NCBI GenBank assembly: GCA_035610365.1
Contig: CM069438.1
Location: forward strand, 34,279,869-34,343,868
Direction of reading: 5' to 3'
Length of the DNA stretch: 64,000 nt
From: Aquatica leii
Taxonomy: Eukaryota > Arthropoda > Insecta > Coleoptera > Lampyridae
A program made the position numbers and the translations under genes. Of the stretch, positions 56,164-64,000 are shown one piece after another (position 1 is the first letter of the stretch; every line of letters starts with the position of its first letter). Below the pieces are notes generated by a model. The model saw only the letters and a list, made by a program, of their open reading frames with translations, ran no database searches and was not told the DNA's origin.

Positions 56164-59100
56164 TCTCAGAATTTACAGATTCCAACACCGTCACAATAAT
56201 AGCAGAGCTAAGAGTCCCTGGAAGGAAAAATGAAGTGATATTTACCTCATCATATTTTTCTGGAGAAGAGCAAGAGGCGCTACCAGATATAGTAAAGCGC
56301 TTCGTGAACTACTACAAAACCAACAGCAAGCAACTGATACTAGGATGCGACACAAACGCGCACAACATTATCTGAGGCAGCACAGACATTAACAAACGGG
56401 CTGAGTTTTTTCACAAATACCTTACATTACATTACATTCACTAACTCTATAAGGCAGAAAGTTTATGATCTAAGCTTAGTGACTAGAAGTGTAGCAAACT
56501 TAATCAGCGGGTAAAGAGTTTCTGATCATATTATAATTATGTTCAAGGTTAAGCAGGATTTATGATAGATAACTTACAGACTTCTTAACAGACCAACTGA
56601 GAAGGATACAAGAACAACCTACAAGATAGTGTCAAGAATGTTGTATACAATATAAGATCTATTAACGATTTTGTGAAAAAAGTGGACCTCACCATAAAGG
56701 TTATAGTGAAAGCCTAGAAGGAAAACGGTTCCCTAAAAACAGAAAGAACCAACAACACAGTTTCTTGGTAGAATAAAGAACTGAGCAAACTCTAAAGGAA
56801 AGCTAGGAAAGAGTTTAACAAAGCGAAAGAAATTAAAAACTGAGAAGGGTATCGAAAAGAATTTAACAAAAAACTTTGCAAAGTCAAAAAAGCTCATAGA
56901 GAACTTTCTGTAAGAACCTTAAAAAAGTACCTGAGATTATGAGAATACAAAAAGCTGTCTCAAGAAAATCACGATAGAGGATTGGTCTACTCAAAAAGAG
57001 TGACGGAACAACAACAACGATCATTAAAAAAATCTTAGAAACTTTGATGGTGACGCACTTCCCAGGCTGCGTAGCATCAAAGAAAGCTGGGAATGAAAGG
57101 AGACACATAAAAAGAAGTAGAACAGAAATCAAGATAAACTTTCGCCTTACAAAAACAATTGTGACGCCTGAAAGAATTAAGTGGGCCATAGGGACCTTTA
57201 AATTTTTCAAGTCTTGGGTCAGTCGGCTATATTCTTCAACTATGGAGGTAAGTAAAAGTCGTATTGATACACTAAGGAAGAGGCAAACCTTTAGATACTG
57301 CGAAGTCGTATCAACCGATAAGCTTATTGTCATTTCTGCTCGAAACGATAGAAAAACTTGTCGATCTGTATATTGGGATGAAGGTATTAGAGAATCCGCC
57401 TTTACATAAATACTAATTTGCCTATTACAAAGGAAAATCAACTATAACAGCATTACATCAGCTTGTTAAATTTATAGAAGAAACAATTAAATCAAAAGAT
57501 ATTGCACTAGTGGTCTTTATGGACATAGAAGGCGCCTTTGATAACACTGCTTATGAATCAATGGCAAGATATCTCAGCAAAGAAGGACAAACAAATGCAT
57601 TACCAAATGGGTAAAACATATTCTGAATGTCAGAAAAGTATCAGCAAACTCTATGCAATTGAAACAAAACGAAAATGTCCACAAGGAGTAGTTTTATTTT
57701 ATCTGATATAGTCACTGGTAGTATATAAACTACTTCAGGATCTGAGCAAAGCGAAATACAAAATATTTGGATATGCTGATGACATCGCCATAATAGTACG
57801 CGGCAAGTATGACAAAACAATATGAAAAGTTATGCAATTAGCCGTAAACTTAACCAGAAGGTGGTGTCAAAAAGAATGATTTTATACAAACCTAAATAAG
57901 ACAGCAGTGGTTCCATTTATCAAGCAGAGGAGAAATGACACCCTTAGCATAAAGATTGTTGAGACAGAACTACCTTCCTCAACTAAAGTTAATACCTGAG
58001 GGTGACACTAGAACAACAACTAAACTGGGAAGGTCACCTGAGAAAAACGACTGACAAAGCCATTAGAGCATTGTGGACATTGTGGTCATGTAGACTAATG
58101 GTCGCTAAAATAGTAACCTAAAAGTGAGCAGCTCGATTTACAAGCAGGTAATCAGACATAAAATTCTATATGCAGCTGTCATCTGGTGAAAGAAAGTAGA
58201 TCAGAAAACGGAAATCACCAAGCTAGCAAAGGTACAGAGGCTAACGTGCCTTAACACCATAGGTGCTATAAAAACGACACCCACGACAAGAATGAAGATT
58301 CTATTAGAAATCGCTCCCCTGCAAGTGACAGTTATATCATTACACAGAAGGTAACTTCAAAGAACACTTGAAAATTCTTATCAAGCCTACCTCAATGCTG
58401 GCCATGGCCTACATGAGTGATGCTATGCAAACAAAAATAGTCTTTGACTATAAATACAGAGACAACATTTTAAACAAGGAACAGTAGAAGGAATAAGTTT
58501 CGGAAAATATGTGGAATGATTCCAAAAAATGTACACTGACAGATTAAAAACGGAAAGCGGTGTCAGCTCAAAAGTGGTGGGACCAAGATTTAAGAGACAC
58601 TCATCCCCCGCTAGAAACTTTACCGTACTCCAAGCAAAAGTACACGCCATAAACATGCCAGTGGATCAGCTCATTAACAAGAGCAAATGCAATCGAATAT
58701 AAGCATTTTGTCAGATAGTCAAGCGGCATTAAAAGCGCTCAATAGTAACAGCTTCAAATCACGAATGTTTTACGAACGCCATACCTAAACGAAGTGGCAG
58801 ATAAGAACAAAGTTGAACTTGTCTCGGTACAAAGACATGAGGGAATAGACGGCAAGAAAGAAGCAGATAAACAAGATAAACTAGGAGCAGTCAAATCCTT
58901 TATTGGACCAATTCCTTCGTTTGACTTCGGTTAGAGAGACTTTCAAGAACTTATAAAGAACTGAGCAAACAAAGAAGTCAACAAAATCTGGGAATAAACT
59001 TCAGGACTTAAACAGTCTAAAATATCTCCAAACTATAATCAGAAAAGGATTAAAAAAATCATAAAACTTAGCAGAAAGAAGCTGAGATTTCTGTGCGGAG

Positions 59101-59366
59101 CACTAACGGGACATATCCATTGCAAGTATCATCTTAAAAAGATGGTGGATGATGACAAATGCCGGTACTGTGGTAAAGAAGTAGAAGATATAAAACACAA
59201 CATCATGCGATGTCCAACTTTATTACGGAAGATGCAGTTAAACCAGAGAATTGGTCAACTTTATCACTGATATAGATCTCTGCTGAATTTAACGAAGGGA
59301 AACAAAAGATCTCTTCTGTTCGCGGTGCTTGAGGGAGGCATTTCTAACTTCATCTGATAATAATAG
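56164..59366 (+). mobile_element. I-like LINE, copy B, ORF2 nearly full span but decayed
   Basis: 3203 bp flanked by TAACATAGTTCT (56152-56163 and 59367-59378). Endonuclease: YFSGEEQEALPDIVKRFVNY, LGCDTNAH (56290-56400), then SDH-like text near 56520. RT: KSTITALHQLVKFIEE, VVFMDIEGAFDNT (57430-57550) and YADDIAIIVRG (catalytic box at 57772-57783, intact). RT end and RNase H at 58130-58900 (SDQAALKAL-type). CCHC-like knuckle CRYCGKEVEDIKHNIMRC at 59160-59215. TAA-type tail. ORF1 absent (5' truncated). Many stops. Confidence 0.85.
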
Positions 59367-60015
59367 TAACATAGTTCTGCTTCTTTAATTATTTCTTTCT
59401 GATTCCGCATAATCACATTTAACTTTTGATATATACTTAAGTTTCTCCTTTCTATTTTCATAATTTCATAGTTTTGGGGATTATATTTAAAGAGGGTTTT
59501 GATCACTAGAGGTCTCAGAGTCCCTGGTTCTTGGCGCTTCCCAAAACTTCTTACTTTTACCGTCGTGGGCTTGCTGAGTGTTGAGTGTTTACTAAAGAGA
59601 ACAATTTTTTCGTTTTTTGGTGCTCAGTCCTCTTCGCTTTAGGCAAAAATTTTGTTCACTTCTTAAAAGTGCTTTTTTTTTGGGACGACTTAGTTGTGCT
59701 CTAGGCGCTTTGGCGACCTCACTACTTAGTGGTTCTCACGTCGGCAAGTTTTTTCTCTTCGTCTGGTTTTCGTTTTTCTACGAAACTGGGTTGGTTGTGA
59801 TTCTTAGGATTTGATCCTTAGCGTATGCATATACTGTCTTGTTTTAAGCTTTTTTGTGCCATCTCTAGGTATTAATTTTGGTGGGAGGAGATTTTTTAGA
59901 TAGTAGAATGCAAGCTTTTACGGCCGTTATTTAATATCGCACTGTTTTTTCACAAAATTTTTACTTAACGTTTTGCAGATCATGCTATCAGCTTTTTTAG
60001 AAGATTTCTAAAACT
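59367..60015. repeat. T-rich repeat, right half, copy B
   Basis: Continues 56163 once the LINE is removed, matching 16930-17440. Paralogous to 43107-43790. Confidence 0.65.
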
Positions 60016-60019
60016 GATG

Positions 60020-62240
60020 TTATCGTCTTGTGTTCCTTGTTATATACCGTCTTTCGGCTCCGCTTTGCTGATCCGGGTCCGTTCTGATCTGTTCAGTTGC
60101 GTTCATAGACGTTTGCTGACTTCTTGCATGTTCTTCACGCAGCGTAGATCTCTATGTGTTGCTTAATCTGTATCTATCTTCACGGTTGAAGTTGTTAAGA
60201 TTTTTCATTATTTCTAGTGATTTGAGTATTGTTCACTGGTGATAGTGTTTGCTTCCTGCTAATACCTTTACGTTCCCGTAATCAATCCGGTGATCTTCAT
60301 TCTCCTATGGATGTTCCGCTACTACCAATTTGTCTGTGCGTCTGAGTTGAGCGTCTCGTTTTGTTCTTTAACCCTGCACTAAATGCTTCTTCCTGTTTGG
60401 GCGATGTAACTCTTACCGCACATACACTCTAATTTGTATATACCCTTGGTGTGTAGTCTCGGAAGTTGATCTTTATTAGGTAGTATGAACTGATCTATTT
60501 TCTTCACTGTGCCATAACGTGTAGCGATACTCTTCTTTCCTAGAACCATTTTTAGTCTGTCAGTGATTCCAGCAACGTAGGGTAAGTAAGCATATGTTTC
60601 TGACGGTGTCTCTGCAGCAACCTCGACTTGTTTTTCTTTCTTCTTCTGTAGTCTGATTAATTTTTTGTTGTAGCCATTTTTTATAAGAGTGTCTTTGATG
60701 TGTTTGATTTCCTCTGGCTTGTGTTTTTCATCACTAATTTTCTCTGCTTTTCTTAGAAGTGTGTTGATGAGGGTTCTCTTCTGTTGTGGATGGTGATAAG
60801 AAGATGCGTGTAGATACCGGTTTGTATGTGTTTCCATGTGGTATACGCTATGACTTAGCCTGTTGTGGTTTATGTGTGTTGCCAAAACGTCTACAAAATG
60901 CAACGTTTGATTTTTTTACCTCTATGGTGAATTAGATACTGTTGCGGTGTCCATTGATATGTTTAAGAAAACTTTGTAATTCTTCCTTTCTGTGAGGCCA
61001 TACGACAAAAGTGTCGTCTACGTATTTGTACCAGCATTTTGGTTTCCTGTCGCTTGAATTGATAGCTTCTTGTTCAAAAACTTCCATGAAGATGTTGGCT
61101 GTTACTGCTGACAGTAATGATCCCATACTTGCGCCTTTCTTTTGTTCATAGAACTCACCATTCCACAGGAAGTAGGTTGACGTTGAACAGAGTCTGGTCA
61201 AGTCGATCAAATCTTGTAAACCTTGTGGCACTAGTTGTTGTCTAATGATCTCTAATGTTTCTCTTACTGGTACATTGGTGAATAGTGATTCTACGACAAA
61301 ACTAAATAGTATGTCACTGGTAGTTACCTCAAGTACTTGGAGAATCTCGACAAAATGTTTGGAATTCTAAACGTAGCTGGTTGTTTGACCGGTGCGCTGC
61401 TGTAGTCTTCTAGTTAAGTATTTTGCTAACTCGTGAGTCGGTGATCCACAGATACTGACGATAGGTCTTAGAGAGTTTCCGGTTTTATGACTTTTTGGTA
61501 ACCCATACAGTCGTAGAGGTTGACTTTTTGATAGTATCAGCCTTTTCTGTTCTTCTGTTGGTATAGATGAGTTTTTGATCGCCTTTCTTATGCGTCGTTC
61601 AATTTTCGCAGTTGGGTCCTTGTTTAGTTTTGTTTAATGGTCTGGGTCTAGTAGAGTGTCCATTTTTCTGATGTAAATGTCTTTATCCATTATCACTGTC
61701 GCGTTACTTACGTAAGTTAAGTAACTTTCTTTCCTCATTCTTAGTTATGTTTCTTAACGGTGGTTTGGCTGTCCGTAAAATATGATAAGTTTCGTATCTT
61801 ATTTTTTCAGCATAGTCGATGAGTAGATTCCGGATAGCACATTCCACTTAGGCGAAGATCTCCTCTTTTGGTATTTTTGTAGGTGCGACTGCGAAGTTGA
61901 GTCCGTTGGTAAGTACTTTTGTTTGTGCTTCTGTTAGTTGCTGCTCCCAAAGAATGATGACTGTTTTTTCTATATCCAGCTCTTGTATCTTGTCTGATTT
62001 TTTGTAGTCTAGTTTATCAAACTTTTTCATTTGGTTCTTTGTCGTTGTAGCCAGAAAATGTTCAGAATGTTCGTAGCTAATCGATGGTTGTTCACAGGTC
62101 TTCACTAAGTTTATTACTCAACTCCAGATGCAGCACGTATAGTTCGTTGGATATTTGATTTAATCTACGGTAGGTATCACGTACTCTTTCCTTGACTAGC
62201 GCGTTTTTTGCAAGATAAATTATTCTCTTGATGACGGTGG
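60020..62240 (-). mobile_element. Penelope-like element, copy B (without the MULE insertion)
   Basis: Reading leftward from 62240: N-terminal region (61848-62105, LDIEKTVIILWEQQLTEAQT), RT fingers about 61550-61800, RT palm 60932-61231 (GASMGSLLSAVTANIFMEVF and WYKYVDDTFVVW, catalytic YVDD intact). RT thumb and linker with GIY-YIG start 60379-60903 (HHPQQKRTLINTLLRKAEKI, GIYKLECMCGKSYIAQTGRS). The C-terminus runs to about 60020. This order (RT then GIY-YIG) defines Penelope-like elements. Frameshifts between blocks. Confidence 0.87.
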
Positions 62241-62254
62241 TTCTTAGTCATTAG

Positions 62255-62535
62255 TCATTAGACAACAACTAGTGCCACAAGGTTTACAAGAAAATTTGAT
62301 CGACTTGGCCAGACTATATTTAACGTCAACCTACTTCCTGTGGAATGGCGAGTTCTATGAACAAAAGAACGGCGCAAGTATGGGATCGCCACTGTCAGCA
62401 GTAATAGCCAACATCTTCATGGAAGCTTCCGAATAAGAATCTATCAAGTCAAACGACAGGAAATCGAAATGCTGGTACAGACGTCTATGAACGCAACTCA
62501 ACAGACCAGAACGGACACGGATCAGCAAAGTGAAA
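62255..62535 (+). mobile_element. Inverted Penelope RT fragment, copy B
   Basis: Same structure and same internal jump as 48010-48290: GASMGSPLSAVIANIFMEAS, a stop at the same codon, then the fused 3'-end sequence. The shared stop and fusion point show both copies descend from one event. Confidence 0.75.
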
Positions 62536-62540
62536 GTTTT

Positions 62541-64000
62541 GTGACGCAGCAACACTCGAAAAACGTGCTACAGATTTTTTAGATATTATTATTTACGTAA
62601 TTGCTATAAATAATTATGCAAAGTAAAGTTCACAACAGCACTGGTTTTTCGACGGCACTGTTGCCGATAAATATTAAAATTGACAGTTTTGGTGAAAGGA
62701 ATCTTACGCGCTCATTTTGTACTTGGTTTGTTGCTGCAATGGCTAGGTTGTTAACATGCTTTCTGTATTTAGAATCTTTATCAGTACGTGGAGTGAGGCT
62801 TAGATTATCTCCTATTTTTATTATAGTTTCTTAACCACGCACACTCACTGACATCGTAGCTAGTCGTGGTGACGTGGTTGTTACCAACGTGGATCACTGC
62901 AGGAAAATATATCAAAATTTCTAGAGAAGACCACGTCAGCAAGAAGCAATGAGAGAGCTCTTACAGAATTCTGCAGCGTATTAATGACATCGTATTCCTT
63001 ATCCAAAAACTAAAAAGTAGTCCATACTAATTGTCTAGCCCCGTTTGCTGGCAACAAGAACGTTACCCAAGACTACGTCCAAACTACGTAATTAGTATTT
63101 AGTTAGTTTATTAAAAATTAGTTATATTTATAATAATCATATCTAAATTGCGGGTAAATAGTTAGCTTTAAAATCCGTTACATTATAACAATTTAAAATA
63201 TTGTGTATTATTGTCGAAAATTCCATGAGAACATCATGATATCAAGTATCTGGTGTCTTTACGACTGTGAGGAAAGTAGAAATTAATCTCTATGATAAAA
63301 AAAGAAGAGTTAAATTTTGTAAGAGTCTAAAGATAAAATTTATCTCCACGGATAGAGTATAGTCTGTAAATTGTTGCTTACCTTTAATCTCAAAGCAAAA
63401 CCAATGATTCCTATGTAAAAAGTTTTTGACATGAAGATCCATGATCAAGAACAGCAAAAACTTAAAACAATTTTTTTTCTTGCTGTAACCCAAAATTCAT
63501 TTTTGTTCTTATTGCTTGTAAAGTCACTGTCTTGAAAACCATTTTAATAACAAACTAAAACAACACCATAACAACAAAATTTCTAACTCCTTGATCAACC
63601 TTTTTTCTTCTTACTTATCGGTGCCATTTTGTCATAAACAACATTGAATACCACAAAGAATACGTAATAGTTATTTATTTCTAATTTCAATTACTATTTA
63701 CAATTAAACCGAAACTAACTGTACGCGAAACACTTTTCTTACACACTAATCGGTCGATTGTTAAAACGTCATACAGTTAGTGTCGTAAAATTTCTAAAAT
63801 TTAAATATTAAAATAAACACTGTGTACAGATTTCTACAACGAATTAATTATTATTATTATCACGGCCCCACAGCCGGATTGTGCTGTTTTCGTGAGCGTT
63901 TTTGAAACGCCATCATTCTTGTTGGAAGGTGCACTTAGGGTGTATAAAATTTAACGCACTTTCCTTTCAATACAAATTAGTTGATCCAACGTCCTGACGG
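62541..64000. repeat. LTR-like duplicated block, copy B (runs off the window)
   Basis: Near-identical to 48291-49740. The last base of the window falls inside the block. TATAAAA at 63943-63949 corresponds to 49676-49682. Confidence 0.75.

Noticed and set aside
1..64000. CRISPR arrays, bacterial operons, tRNA or rRNA genes
   Set aside because: Repeats found are transposon-derived; no cloverleaf, rRNA core or regularly spaced short repeats with unique spacers were seen.

Overview
The window is nuclear DNA from an insect or close arthropod. The evidence is three secreted adenosine deaminase-related growth factor genes (ADGF/CECR1/ADA2 family) and a dense mix of arthropod-type LINE, Gypsy, Penelope-like and Mutator-like elements. 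A beetle is my best guess from the style of the Gypsy gag, the I-like LINEs and the DUF4780-type LINE ORF1, but the sequence alone does not prove it. The DNA is AT-rich. I see no tRNA, rRNA or CRISPR array and nothing bacterial.

Layout. The left edge (1-1070) is one copy of a long-LTR-like repeat. Two tandem intronless ADGF genes follow on the + strand (2383-3870 and 4229-5707), and a third lies 24.8 kb further on (30516-32018). Only these three reading frames look like intact host genes. The 24.8 kb gap holds I/R1-like LINE ORF1 fragments, a decayed Gypsy element, a T-rich repeat, and one A-rich LINE (about 19.5-29.7 kb). That LINE has been split by four later insertions: a Tc1-like remnant, an RTE-like LINE, a solo LTR, and a small gag-only LTR element.

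Right of the third ADGF gene, a minus-strand LINE (40998 down to about 32450) is interrupted by a 6.15 kb Gypsy element with perfect 4-bp target duplications. From 41.6 kb onward there are two related copies of one assembly: I-like LINE 3' half, T-rich repeat, minus-strand Penelope-like element, inverted Penelope fragment, and an LTR-like tail (41.6-49.7 kb and 57.8-64.0 kb). The first copy was later hit by a Mutator-like element, and the second gives its empty site. Between the copies (49.7-56.2 kb) lie two wrecked Gypsy elements. One carries a compact 855-bp Penelope insertion made of a GIY-YIG endonuclease between identical 189-bp inverted repeats.

How the parts relate. The ADGF proteins are predicted secreted adenosine deaminases that lower extracellular adenosine. 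Copies 1 and 3 keep the catalytic set. Copy 2 has lost two substrate-contacting aspartates. The mobile elements are almost all broken. The most distinctive one is the five-member TGTTAC...GTAACA LTR family, in which every copy keeps a 45-54 nt exon-like island with splice sites and a palindrome.
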